From Lentinula raphanica (taxonomy: Eukaryota > Basidiomycota > Agaricomycetes > Agaricales > Omphalotaceae): a stretch of DNA of 64,000 nucleotides. This document shows, piece after piece, positions 53,252 through 64,000 of the stretch. The notes under the pieces were generated by a model, which saw only the letters and a program-made list of their open reading frames with translations, did no database searches and was not told where the DNA came from. Every line of letters starts with the position of its first letter. The stretch's first letter is position 1. A program made the translations under genes and the position numbers. The stretch is taken from assembly GCA_027919835.1 (NCBI GenBank), contig JANVFP010000006.1, forward strand, positions 1,116,001 through 1,180,000, given 5' to 3'.

Positions 53252-54712
53252 CTACCAGTGCGTGATATCCGCCTCCGCTTCCCCGAACAGACTTGTCTTC
53301 TTCACCTCAAACCCTTCGACCTTCTCGTCCTCTGCACCAACCTTGAATATGTATATCTCGGGAAACTCCCTCATAAGAAACTTCATAATGTGGGTATTAA
53401 TCTGTTCGAACTCTAGCAAGAATCCATCGTGTCCGTCTGGACTCTGGACGGTGACCAGCTCTGCGTCAGGGATGTGCGCAGCAATTTCTTTTTGTTCAGA
53501 GGGTGTAAAGAGACCATCTGATGAGATGCTGATGACTAGTGCGCGCGGAGGCAGGGTGGAAAGGACGCGTGCGAGGGCAGCTGAATCGTCTCGGCCGACT
53601 TGATCTTCTTCACCCTCGATGAACCGACCGCGAGCGAGATCATGAGTGTCAAGTTTCCGCGTGATATGGATATAGCAATTCGCGTCGAACCGAGCTGTAA
53701 ACTTGTCACCTTGATACCGGAGATAGGACTGAGCAGAGAAAATCGGGGTCGTCATTTTAGTCTTTGGGGTCGGCTTTGCTTCATCGGATGTCGTGGAAGC
53801 GGAGTTGACTTGCGAGTTCCGATGCCCATCATTGTGCGCAACCCGTGCATCCTCTTCCTCTTTGATCTTGGGTGAACCGGGCGGGGTGAGAGGCTTCTTC
53901 GCCTCTTTCTGAATCTGCGCCTTCCTCCCGAACCGATTCTCGAACGAGTCTCTCGATCTATACGTCAACAACGCGCTCATCCGTGCTGCAGCCAGACCAG
54001 AGGCAGGCTGTGATGTGTAATAGCCGTCTTTGTATCCCGGGTCACTGTATATGCTTTGACGTTGAGCTTCACCCCAGCTTATGCACCAGGCAGAATGTCG
54101 TGCGGATGTAGCTATAGGGATAATGTGTTTGACATAGCCTGGAGGAGTACAAAGAGGCCATTCGAGAACGGCCATGCCACCCATGGATCCGCCGATGACG
54201 ACGGCGACTGAGGCTACGCCTAGGTGGTCCAGGACGAGTTTGTGTAATCTGTATGAGATTCGAGCTCGGTAATGAACATCGTGAAGGTATAAACATACAG
54301 AATATCGTCTCGGATTGATGTGGGAGGGAAATCGGGCCCGTATATTTTTCCAGTATCAGGATTTACGGTGATTGGAGAGGCAGTTCCATACGGCGAGCCA
54401 AGGGTGTTGCCACAGAAAATGAACCATCGTCGAGGGTCGAAAGCTTTTCCCGGACCCATTAACGGACCCCACCTGTAGTATGTATAGCGACATGATCGAA
54501 AAACGCACAAATGTAAGCACTCACCAGTCGGGAACATCGGCACTCCCAGTAAACGCATGGCAAATAATCATCACATTGTTTTTCTCTTTGTTCAATGTTC
54601 CCCATGTTTTGTACGCGACAGGTACATTATGCAGTTCTGCGCCACATTCAAGAGCGAAGTTGGGCACTGTCAAGAACGATTGGTCTATGAGTGCGTTGAG
54701 GTCTTGAGTCAT
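53252..54712 (-). CDS. MET2: homoserine O-acetyltransferase
   Basis: Three exons in phase: 54525-54712, 54299-54472 and 53252-54248, giving 452 residues from ATG 54712. The enzyme acetylates homoserine with acetyl-CoA, the first step from homoserine to methionine. It is an alpha/beta hydrolase: the nucleophile is the Ser in GGSMGG, the acid the Asp in SSDGLF and the His in GHDGFLLE near the C-terminus. [14 protein letters not shown] and the GPL-GPGKAFD region are family features. A long Lys/Pro/Ser-rich insert of about 80 residues in the middle is typical for fungal Met2. The frame upstream of the ATG is open but starts with no other ATG. Confidence 0.95.
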
Positions 54713-55716
54713 TGCAATCCGAGTGAGGGAGAAGTATAAGAACCGAAAAGACAGGAGGGAGAACAAGATCTAGAATGTTGTCCTTTATAAGTGGCCTAGC
54801 CTAGCCTCCCAATTAAGCCGGGTACTGATATGGGTCGAAGATAAGTACACGATTCCCAAAAAACGACCACAGTTGGAGTCAAAAGCATAGAATTTGTAAG
54901 CGCTCGAAGCGCTTATTTTAGAAAGAAGTCGCTCGGAAATCCCGTCGGGATTTTTCAACTTGAACTGCCACCAGCGGCAGCGACCAGCTTGGTATGTATC
55001 ATTATGCCTCAACTAGAACGAGTCCTTGCGCGCATACACTAATCATGGCAGTATCTCTTGTCACATAGGATGATACGCACACCCGCACAAGTTATAATCA
55101 ACCAACTTCAAATACATACTACGGCTTCATGATATGGCATACATATATCAGCTTGAATATCACTCAACTCTCAACGTCCAATTTTAGGTTGCTAAATAAA
55201 GCAAAATAGCTCATGCCTCTATAGGCCCTTATAGGCCTCTATCTTCCTCTGTGTAGATGGTGTAGATGCTGCAAATTACATCACTCGCACACAGATTGAT
55301 ATGCAGCATCTTCGACTGTATTCAATGTTATCATGCTGGGCGTACAATGTCACCATACATCTAGGCCAAGATTCTCGGGGTAATTCTGCAAGCACTAGTG
55401 CGAACGCTATTCGCTAGTTGTTCTGCTTCCAGTTTTGTCGAAAACCCACAACCAAACGCTGGAAAAGTTCCAGCAGATGGGGACAAATGCCGTACCGACG
55501 CTTCCGTCGCGTTATACCTTGATGCGAAAGAGGTTCCTTGATATCATCAGCCTCTACCCTGTGTCGGCGCTCGCCTAGCACTGCCTGGTAACTGGTTTCC
55601 TCAGCGACGCTGTCCACTATAAAAGACGAGAACAAGGACCAGGACACCATTCGACTGCTGGTCAGACGCTTCCTGGATCTCCACTATTCACAACCAAACC
55701 AAAAAAACCCATCATC
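54713..55716. other. intergenic, about 1 kb, with a short palindrome
   Basis: Promoters of MET2 (left) and of the secreted protein gene (right). A near-perfect 19-bp palindrome TAAGCGCTCGAAGCGCTTA lies at 54897-54915 and a CCCGTCGGGA hairpin follows at about 54943. A 78-codon ORF with ATG at 55650 (-) overlaps the right promoter and is not considered real. Confidence 0.5.
55618..55624 (+). promoter_or_regulatory. TATA box
   Basis: TATAAAA, 93 bp before the ATG of the secreted protein gene at 55717. Confidence 0.5.
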
Positions 55717-56793
55717 ATGTACTGCTTCCAGTGTTCTGCTTGGCTTGCATTACTGTTGGCCTCAGTCGCAGACTCTGCGCCTTTACCAGTGAGTTGGTCG
55801 TGTGATACGAAATTGTTTCCAGCTGAGGATCTCTCAGTCCTACGACGGGGTGACGGCGAATAGTGACACGAGCTTACGACTACGAGTAGAGCCCTCGATA
55901 GAGAGACGATGGCCCACGGATCAACACGACATCCACTGCGCGATATCTTTCTTGGATGAGAATGGGGCCGTTGCCACGCGCCCCACATCCAACGAAAAAC
56001 CTTCGGCTCAGATATATGACTTAGTCAATCTGATAACGGAACTGACCTTACAAGGGGAAAAGTAAGTCAACCTCTTTCTCATGATTATACGTAGTCTGAC
56101 TCTGAAACAAGATCATTGAGCGGCCACGACCTCACTCAAAACAAACTCCCCCGACTCGATTTCACAACCAATTTCCCGTTTTCAGACTCGAGATTATCAG
56201 GCCCCTGGTCTTTTGACTTCGAATGCACCGAGGAAGTGGGCCCGAAAGACAAACCGACGAAATCACAGTTGGGGGTATATACGGCGAAGCTTCTTCGTTC
56301 TCCCTCCCTACAGGCTGTCGTTGCGGATCGCAAGTCCAAACGGCCCCTTTTCGACGGCTCACTTGAACCTCATCTGGCCAAGATCGTCTCGTATAGCATT
56401 GACCTTTCCGTATGGTTCCTGGTTGAGGACCCCTCCCATAAGGGACAATGGAAAGACTCTACAGAGAGACGCTCTGACCAGACCCGAAATGGCGACAACA
56501 GCGACTGGCTCCCCAAGAAATGGGTCCCCGAGAAAACTACACAGCGCGTAAAGGAACTCTTGGACAGCTTATACAGGAAGGAAAACGGTTACAGGCAAAA
56601 AGTAAATCCTGTCTTTCAAAACGATTGCCCATCGACTGTTTGCAAAAACGGCCTTGATGATGCACCCATTCATATCCGGTTCGAAAAACCAAGCTATACT
56701 CGCGACAAACCGAAGAGATCCTTGTATGGGACTGTTGAAGGGGCTGTCGGTGTTGTTAAAGAGGGGGCTGTTATACGATACTCTAACCTATGA
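55717..56793 (+). CDS. secreted protein of unknown function, 325 residues
   Basis: Three exons in phase: 55717-55788, 55838-56061 and 56112-56793. The N-terminus has a clear signal peptide (hydrophobic AWLALLLASVADS, then APLP). The mature part is hydrophilic with many Lys, Asp, Ser and Pro and contains few cysteines (CAIS, CTEE, CPSTVC). No domain recognised. The first intron was placed with acceptor at 55837 because the alternative acceptor at 55822 would leave an intron of only 34 bp. A TATA box precedes it. It could be an effector-like or cell-wall protein, but nothing in the sequence says which. Confidence 0.72.
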
Positions 56794-57022
56794 TCCACTT
56801 GGTGTATGTCTATTACTAAAGCCTCCCACTTCGCCGTGTGCATAACATGTGGCTCGCGGCAAGAAAAATTCGATGTATACAGCCGTGATTCAGACAATTT
56901 CCACTCTGTTAGAATTACACGGTTTCCCCTAGTGGCAGCGACTGCTGCTCTTCGAGTTTATGGGTTGCAAATCACGATATCATTCATTGATCTCATATTT
57001 TCATACACTACCACATAACCCT

Positions 57023-58268
57023 TCATCCCTTCACACCCGTGAAACCAAGGATAGGGTCAAACGCAGACTCGGTTGCGTTTGAGTAGGTGATCGTGCTGGT
57101 GCAAGTACCCAAGCCTTCAAGACCCACTTCTACGACATCACCATCGACCAGCCAGACGGGGTCAGGTTTCCCCAACTGGACACCTGAAGGACTACAAGGT
57201 GAAGATCAGCGACCGACCGAGAACATATACTGCGAACCGCGATTGAGAAACATGATCCTCACGTTCCAGTATAAATGATATCACCGGGAAGCAGAGTGAT
57301 ACCCATAGAGAAGAATGAGACAAGGTCCGCAACGCCGAAAAGCATATTCGCCGTTGTGTCATTTTGCATTGTCACTCCGTTGACTTTGGCGAAGATACTG
57401 AGATTCTGAGGATTTGGTATGAGATCTTTAGTGACGAGAGCAGGTCCCCATGGAGCCCAACCATCAGCGTCTTTGCCCATGGAATACCTTGGAGCGGTAG
57501 TTATATCAAATGCTCAATCTGCAGAAAGTAATCTTACTGAGGCTGAGGCTCTCCTCCTCGGTCGATCTGCCATCCTGAATGAATGTGTTAATCAGATGAA
57601 TCACTCACTGAATGCCTGTAATACGAACCTCGGTGCGAAACATCATAACCAGATGCGTAGCCCAAGACGTGGTCAAGTGCTTGATCCACGGTGATGTTAT
57701 AAGCAGCCTTGCTGATGACGACCACGAGTTCGGATTCGTAGTCCATTTCCGAAGTGAAGTTGCCTTGAGTTTGGTATCCTTCTGTGACGGGAACAGGGCC
57801 ATTAGGTGGTGCTAAAGCAGTCCACGGCTTGAAGAAGAGGATAGGAAAATCTGGAATGGTGATATTGGCCTAAGATGAACGCATTTTGATGGGGAGCTTG
57901 GTTCGCAGTAATCAGCTATGCGTACCTCCTCTGCATGTGCAGCGTAATTGAAACCGACGCAACGAACGGTCCTTGTCTTTTCTGGAGCCATAGGAGCCAG
58001 GAGAGTTGTGATGTTCTGAAAAGTCGGGATTAGCGCAAAGATCTCAAATTCCAAGGGCTTTTGAATACCTTGACTTCATCAGTGACAGTGAAATTGCTCA
58101 AAATATCGCCCTGTATGACGCGAGCTGATGTACTCTTCGATGCGTCGGTCGTTCCCTCAGGTAAGATGGCATCTCCAGTATAGATCTGACCGTCATCTGA
58201 GATGAAACGCACAATGCGTTCTGCAGACGCAGACAAGGCAAGAGCAAGAAGGGGAGAACAATGCGCAT
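57023..58268 (-). CDS. fumarylacetoacetase-family protein with secretory features; start frame broken
   Basis: Exons 58069-58236 (and further right), 57926-58015, 57629-57869, 57538-57574, 57263-57487 and 57023-57191 join in phase. The FAH fold is recognised by RCVGFNYAAHAEE, ILFFKP, MDYESELVVVI, WAPWGPALVT and GDIIYTGTPSGV, including the metal-binding Glu pair and Asp. Members hydrolyse C-C bonds in beta-diketo acids. Unusually, at least seven N-x-S/T sequons are spread along it. The only plausible ATG (58268) begins a signal-like sequence but is out of frame by one base with the rest; a missing base in the G-run at 58251-58254 (+ strand) would explain this. Otherwise an upstream exon was missed. 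Confidence 0.75.
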
Positions 58269-58970
58269 GTTAGTATGATTCTTGCATCCCGAAACGAAGG
58301 TCTCACTATAAATACTTGAAAAATGTGTGAGATGTGTTATTATTCCAATTTCCCTAGAAGTTCGTGTGGCAGCTAGAAGTCCAAAAGAGGTACATGACGT
58401 CCTTCGCAGTGCATCCAGGTCTGTGGTATTAGGCTAAGACCTCAGAGCCCAATGGAAGGCGGATCTAAGCGAGTGAATCAATTTCGAGTTGGGGAAAAAT
58501 CCCAAGCGGGGCTACCAGGACCAGTCGAATCGTAGCAATGCTCGTGATACCTACGGGGAGAATCGTCGTCAAGAATCCCGTTTTACGGAGGAGCCGTAGG
58601 ATAGAAGTGCAAGTGACCCTTATGCTGAGGATTGCAATATAGCAATTGATGGATGGATATAAGTAGGAAGCCCTTCTGACCTTCCAGGACCTGCCGTCTT
58701 TCTGCGAGGCTGTTTACCTTCCCAAGGTTGAATCGGTTTGCTCCCATGGAACTCAATCACCAAGTTTTGTAGGAGCCGATGAGCCAATCGTATCGTTGTA
58801 ACTAGAAAGACTATTCGTGGCCAGGCAACAGTGGTCTGCAATGGTATTCCATATAGGAGTACTTGAGTGCGAGGAAATAAACCACGTGGTGCTGTATAGT
58901 TCACACAGGATTTCTCACGTTCGCTCAATTTCGTCCCTCCACCGTTACAAGCCGAAAAACATCAGTAGCA
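58269..58970. other. intergenic, divergent promoters
   Basis: Between the FAH-like gene (left) and RPS21 (right). A TATA-like TATTTATA reads leftwards at about 58306-58314. ORFs here start with non-ATG codons and show no protein pattern. Confidence 0.5.
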
Positions 58971-59392
58971 ATGGAAAACGACCAGGTGCGTATGAGATTA
59001 TTCACTTGACTCCAGGCCAATGCTCAAAATATACTTAGGGTGTACTCGTCGACCTTTATGTTCCCCGCAAATGTGCGGCAACAAGTCAGTAATAGCAAGA
59101 TTGGCCTTCCAGATAACATATCCTGATCAATGCTCAAATTTCAGACCGTCTCATTACCTCTAAGGATCATGCTTCGGTACAAATTGTTATTGCTGATGTT
59201 GACGCCAATGGCCGTGCATTGCCTACTTCCACTACATTCGCTCTGTGTGGTCAAGTACGGTCTCAGGGAGAGAGTGACGATTCTATAAACCGATTGGCAA
59301 CGAAGGCAGGATGTGAGTCTATTTTGTATATCGCGAAGATATCAACTCATGAAGAACAAGTGCTTCGTAACGTCTGGTCGTCCCAAAAGTAG
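58971..59392 (+). CDS. RPS21: 40S ribosomal protein S21
   Basis: Four exons in phase: 58971-58985, 59039-59084, 59145-59312 and 59361-59392, giving 86 residues, the family's length. The first exon encodes only MENDQ. Family blocks are [24 protein letters not shown], the FALCGQVR segment and [13 protein letters not shown] component of the small ribosomal subunit. Each exon by itself is too short to stand out; the match appears only after splicing. Confidence 0.96.
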
Positions 59393-59624
59393 AACAATGA
59401 CACTGGCTTAGTCCAATGTTCAATCTCATCTTGATATCCCTTTTCTTTGTACTGCCATACTTGAAAATGACATAGGTCCGCTTAATATCGCCCCATACGC
59501 GCCCTGCAATTTATGATCTACATCCACTTTTCCGGCCCCTGGCTGATATCGATGGACCTACGGCTCGACGCCATTGAGGCTAGACACTTATACACGATCT
59601 CATTGCCTGCACCCTTTATTTGGA

Positions 59625-59879
59625 TTATTTGCACATCTCCAACCACGGATGGAACTCTGTTGGTGAATAGTGTGGCCCAGTAGCCTGAGACTTTTCATGT
59701 CGTCTCGCCTCTTTCGAAATATGCGACGAACTTTCTCTTCTGACTGATTCGTTTCTGCGGTCCACTCGCTGCTTGACTTCGACCAGATTCCAACCCCAGT
59801 CTTCACAAAAGTTCGACTGTATCAGCGACTCGGTGGCAGAGGTGAATTCACAAAGGGTTTCGCTTTCATCGCTGAGCAT
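59625..59879 (-). CDS. doubtful hypothetical ORF
   Basis: ATG at 59879 opens a hydrophilic, charged frame of about 85 codons. No domain, no matching exons with proper phase were found, so it may be chance. Confidence 0.2.
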   Translation of the reverse strand: MLSDESETLCEFTSATESLIQSNFCEDWGWNLVEVKQRVDRRNESVRRESSSHISKEARRHEKSQATGPHYSPTEFHPWLEMCK

Positions 59880-61596
59880 ACTGTCGCGTTTGCATTCGAA
59901 CAAACTAAGTTTATGTCTTTCTTACGCTTCTGGTATGTCCTGAATTCCACAAGTCTCCTCCCACCGGATTGAACATCTAAACATATCTGACACACCACTG
60001 GACAGTGGACACAAATCGACGCTTTGAAAATGGCTCTAATATGTACCCTCGTAAGAGAACGCGGCCGGCCTTTCAAGTCCAGCTTCGGATTTGAATTTGA
60101 GCGCTTTGAGCGCCCGTAAAATCCACTACATCAATTGTGGGCGCTTTTTTCTTCTCAGACCATGTCCTTCATCATCATCGACGACGGCAGCATCTCTAGT
60201 GATCTGTCCGGGCTCTCACTATGCAGCTGGAGACTTTCTATTGTATACTGCTAGCTTTGGGCTGCGGCCTGCTCTGATAGCAATCTGCAATCGCTCAAAG
60301 ACAACCACTACTTCCTACCCTGCTTTTCACTCAATCCGTCTCATCTCTCTCAGTTGACAACGGCGACCAATCTTTGCCCTCATTTACGCTGGCTCTACTT
60401 CAAATATATCGGATGGGTATAAATGTACAGGGGAGGATGTAGATAGTGAATATATGCTTCAAGATAGCTAGCAGTAAGCACTCCCCCCGCACAAATCACC
60501 AGTGTTCTGTTTTCTCATCTTGCACATGCATGAAGTTCGACCGCTGATCTTCGATATGGCCCCGACGAGGGAAGACGATGACTCGTCCACCGCAATCTTC
60601 CTTCTTCTTTCGTTCTCTCTAGTGCGTGATCTCGTTTCCTGCGTTCCCGTCTTCATTTGATTTCAATCATCACTAGTATCATCAAGTCACGAAAGCATGC
60701 ACGCATCCACGTCGTAACCAACGAGCCAAAACAACTTCCTCACTCAGTCAGCGGACGCCCAGCTCGTCATCTAGGCAACGCTCTGCTGGCTTTTTTTTTG
60801 CTCCCTCCCTTTCTTTCTCCCTTTCTCCCTCCGCCACTTCCTGACACCTGGTTTCACACCCTATACCTTCATCCGACGACGAAGAAATACTCTTCCAATA
60901 CTCGAATGATGAATCCTCTTTCCAAATCGTCACCGCCGCCACATTCATCTCCAACACTCCACCTCCACCTCCACCACCTCCACCACCTCCTCACTTCTGC
61001 GCTTTTTGAGCGTACAACGAAAGGACGAAACAATACGGTATACTGACAAAGCGAGGAAAACTGTGTTCCACCACCTAGTACAACCGTGGCTTAGATCGAA
61101 AACCCTTGTAGGACGATCCACCTAGTATGGGTGGATTGTCCTTGACTTGCTACAGTACCCATCAAAGTACTGAATTGGTAATACCCTGTACGACAATCCA
61201 CCCATGGCGTCACTGAGATTGCATTACATATGTGGTAATTTCTTTCTCATAATAAAATGTTTTCTAATCCACCTATGGGTGGATTGTTCGTGTTAGAAAG
61301 AGGCCAACATTTGGGTATTGGCTAATCAGCAGGTTTCATTCACTGCTGTATGACTTTGAAACTCCCTCTATAGATTTTATCTGATCCCGTCTGATTCGTA
61401 TACGAGTGGCCGCTGTCGAAGGACAGTTGATTTTGAGAAATTCCCTTGCTTGTCAAGGGCTCTTGGGGGTGTATAATTCATAGGCGCCGGTTGTTTTCCG
61501 TAAACATCGGGAACAAACAAATGTGTAATCACGATAAGGACAAGCGCTGAATGATCTAGAGATAAGATAAGTATCCTCATGCAGTGTGCACTAAGA

Positions 61597-61620
61597 GCGC
61601 TCAAGCTCAAGCTCAAGCTC
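61597..61620. repeat. hexamer microsatellite (CTCAAG)
   Basis: The unit CTCAAG is repeated about four times in a row. Confidence 0.8.
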
Positions 61621-62484
61621 TGGAGTCAACTGCCTTCTGAAAGGCTCTATCCATCGGTATCAAGTCCTTGTTGTCTCTCAGAGCTCAAGCAAGGGCTCAG
61701 CCACCTCAAGGTTCTAGTATCATAGTAGAAGGGTTTTATGGTCCAGCTCATTTTTCCGTTGGCTGAGATTTACCAAAATGTGAATCGGGCCGCTTTTCTT
61801 TCCGTGTCTATACTGGAAGTGTTTCTTGTACATGTAGCACTACGTCCTATGTAGATATCAACGATTCAAAAGGCTCTTCAAAGCTTTTGAGCATCAACTT
61901 TTCTTCTTACTGGTTATTAGGTTGTAATTTCTTCGGGCGAATATTATGATCGACGTAGATTTTGTTCGCTTGAGTTAAGATGATGGTAGTTCTTGGTAGT
62001 TACGCGATTGCTTCTCAACATTCAGAGGTAATTAGAGAGATGATACATAGATGATCATGAGGCCTGGAGGGTTCAAGAGATGGTTTTCCGACCATTTTAC
62101 TGGGTATCGAAGCCCAAAAAAGGGAAAAAAGAAAGAAAAAGAGAGAGAATTCATTTAAAAAATCGTACACTTCAAATCGAGTTCTAAGATATTCAATATA
62201 CATATGTACTATCATACTGTACTCAGTATTCATCAAATCCTTTAGCCAGAAGACTTGGCAAGAGGCTTCGCCAATTGGGGCCATTTAACTTCTAAGCGCT
62301 CGAGCGCTTATTAAGCCTCGAGGTCATGACCAGTAGAGAATGGTAGAACCGACGCCAGACCAACGCGGCGTCAAGTTCACCGTTGATATTTTTGAACCTA
62401 CAGAAAGCTATCAGAGTAATGGTCTTTGCATGGGGCACTGCTTTCAAGAGCAAAGTGTTGAGCAAGCACGGCTTAGCGCCGAGG

Positions 62485-62702
62485 GGATGTTATCTGCATG
62501 TTATCTGCATCTCTTTCTATCTCTTTATGTTCCTGGCATCTCAGTCTGTTTTTCATTGTCCAGAAAGCTATATTACATTGATACAGAGTAGAAATATATG
62601 ATACTGAGAGTCTACAGCTCATTCTATAGCTCTATTACTGGGTAGAAATCCATAACTCGAGTATATGTTATCTGCATGGCAGATAACATGCAGGTAACAT
62701 CC
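62485..62702. mobile_element. MITE-like element, 218 bp
   Basis: The first 24 bases (62485-62508, beginning GGATGTTATCTGC) and the last 24 (62679-62702) are inverse complements with a single mismatch. The interior is AT-rich and codes for nothing. The inner side of the right arm forms a further short palindrome around GTTATCTGCATGGCAGATAAC at about 62667-62688. No target-site duplication was evident. Size and structure fit a miniature inverted-repeat transposable element; the repeats are not related to those of the 5.5-kb transposon. Confidence 0.7.
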
Positions 62703-62989
62703 GTGGGAACCCAGTTAAATGGTCGGACAACCCAAGAGATTGTTCAGCGCGTGTTCGACGCGAACATTGTGAGCGCCTATGTACTTAACGCTCGTATCAC
62801 GTATGCTAGATTACTCTAATTGAATGCGTCATGACTTCCGGAGCCTCAGCGACCGCCAGGCGACCGCAGCAACGATGAACGATTTCTTTCAACGTTCTTC
62901 ACCATCTGACAGCACTATATCTACATCTTCCGTGTGTCTCAATACAACGTTCTACTACCAACTCTGATTGAAGTCCACAGACGAACTCT

Positions 62990-64000
62990 ATGGTTGAGAT
63001 CAAGCGTCCCGAGCTTGCGCAACCCTCAACAGCTGTGAAGGCAGATGAGGAAGACTCCAAGTACCGTCTCTTGTACACCAAATCCAAAGTTTACGTCAAC
63101 CCTACTGCATATGCTCGAGATAACATACCTGGGTTTATATCTCTTGTGAAGCGGGTGAGCTCGAGAAATCAATCTATTGACATTCGCGATCGGTGAACCA
63201 GTGTGCAGGATGGTCCAAATCCATCGTATTATCTGGCATGGATTCCAGAGACCCTCTTGAATGAGAAGGGTGCTACTGAATGGGATAAGTTTGTGAAGGT
63301 AGAAGAGAAGGCTGATCTGGAGGAGGAGGATGACGGTGAGCCGAATGAAACCTTTATGGTCATCATCGTTTCTAACAACAAGAACAACAGATGTGATATT
63401 GATCGACTTGCCTACACAAAGACCAGAATCGTATGCGTTCTCTGTTCCTCTAACCCAGGTGTACTCTCTCCTCGTGTATCCTCCTTCATTTTCATCTTGG
63501 CGTATGTATGCAGTGGTCAATCGCTCTTCCACTATCTTCTCACTTCCCTTCCGTAGATGGCTCGATACACATCAATCTGTATAGTGGGACTACCTTACCA
63601 ACACTCTACTTCCATGATAATGAATCTCATTCCTTTACAATGGCACCACCGAAATCTCCACAAACGAGTACGAGATCCAGCATCACCGCTTATCCTCCGC
63701 CACCTTCGCTCTCGTCACCTATCAAGTCTACCAACTCTTGGGGTGGCGAGGACTTCATTGCCCGACTGAAATGTTATGCACATATCTTGCGATCGAACCT
63801 GCAACCTTCCTTGTTTCTTGTTGACCCGTCGCGTTCAGATATCGAAACGCATTCGACACAGATTTTCGATGATGACGCTGTTGACGATATCCTAGCCCAA
63901 TCGTCATATGCCAACTCGCATTCTCCAGTACCTGCACATCGCAAACCTCGGCCTCTAAGCTCTCCTCCAACATCTGCACTATCTCCCAATCCTTATTCGC
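62990..64000 (+). CDS. Gyp7/TBC1D15-type Rab GTPase-activating protein, 5' part
   Basis: Exons 62990-63154, 63209-63335, 63391-63499 and 63557 onward join in phase and run off the window. The visible residues form the N-terminal domain of Gyp7/TBC1D15 (DUF3548-like): LLYTKSKVYVNP, YYLAWIPETLL, VILIDLP, YAFSVPLTQVYSLLVYPPS, then W-HGSI and a GTTLPTLYFHD block. A Pro/Ser-rich linker follows. The TBC catalytic domain should lie just beyond the window. Gyp7 stimulates GTP hydrolysis by Ypt7/Rab7 at the vacuole and late endosome. Confidence 0.88.

Larger units (their letters stand above)
59393..62484. other. gene-poor interval with palindromes and simple repeats
   Basis: About 3 kb without a gene I can support. 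It holds a pyrimidine-rich tract at about 60789-60842, a cluster of short hairpins with TCCACC/GGTGGA arms at 61110-61290, a CTCAAG hexamer repeat at about 61597-61620, a purine tract at about 62110-62150 and an 18-bp perfect palindrome at 62293-62310. Some part may hold non-coding RNA or a missed gene. Confidence 0.5.

Noticed and set aside
54897..55010. Possible tRNA gene because of the palindrome and following hairpin
   Set aside because: No A and B boxes and no cloverleaf could be drawn.
55414..55650. 78-codon ORF with ATG on the - strand
   Set aside because: It overlaps the TATA box and promoter of the secreted protein gene, has no recognisable feature and no partner exons.
58620..58928. 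102-codon ORF on the - strand in front of RPS21
   Set aside because: It starts at a non-ATG codon, has no protein pattern and covers the RPS21 promoter.
60657..61046. 129-codon ORF with Pro/His-rich end
   Set aside because: Begins at a non-ATG codon and its low-complexity protein comes from the pyrimidine-rich tract and CACCTC repeats.
61597..61620. CRISPR-like direct repeats
   Set aside because: A plain hexamer microsatellite without spacers, in a eukaryotic genome.

Overview
The window looks like nuclear DNA of a filamentous basidiomycete, probably a mushroom-forming Agaricomycete. Genes are split by many introns of about 45-65 bp with GTNNGT donors, the gene set is fungal (Shr3, homoserine O-acetyltransferase, E(z) and SET histone methyltransferase, AlkB1), and the mobile elements are of fungal type. 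All exon models below were joined by hand from splice signals and reading phase. Family names rest on motif recognition, not on a database search.

Region 1 (1-12032) is one very large Ty3/gypsy-type LTR retroelement or a nest of them, cut off at its left end by the window. It holds a pol ORF entered by a likely -1 frameshift, a small acidic ORF whose start overlaps the pol stop (TAATG), and two intron-containing genes on the opposite strand. One of these encodes an 800-residue protein with a perfect Zn2Cys6 cysteine spacing. AGATCT occurs about 45 times here, where about 3 are expected.

Region 2 (12033-28675) is a head-to-tail array of three almost identical 5.54-kb DNA transposons with 26-bp terminal inverted repeats and 6-bp spacers. 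Each carries a seven-exon gene for a protein of about 1,557 residues: AT-hook, zinc-binding domain, a DDE transposase core split by a Werner-like 3'-5' exonuclease, and a C-terminal Cys cluster. Copies 1 and 2 are open; copy 3 has a 1-bp deletion.

Region 3 (28676-64000) is a compact host gene neighbourhood: a secreted protein gene cut by the array, a hypothetical gene, a TBC Rab-GAP, succinate dehydrogenase flavoprotein, splicing factor SPF45/RBM17, two small unknown proteins, Shr3, LETM1, AlkB homologue 1, an E(z)-type histone H3K27 methyltransferase, two tandemly duplicated F-box-like genes with a fragment of E(z) between them, U6 snRNA, homoserine O-acetyltransferase, a secreted unknown protein, a fumarylacetoacetase-family protein with a secretory character, ribosomal protein S21, a gene-poor stretch with short palindromes and a MITE, and the 5' part of a Gyp7/TBC1D15-type Rab-GAP that runs off the window.

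The host genes are mostly housekeeping and share no obvious pathway. Links that can be argued are chromatin (E(z)), mitochondrial function (SDHA, LETM1, one small predicted mitochondrial protein) and two GAPs of the Rab7 type. The parts that most deserve attention are the antisense cargo genes of the retroelement, the transposase-exonuclease fusion and its tandem array, and the E(z)/F-box duplication.
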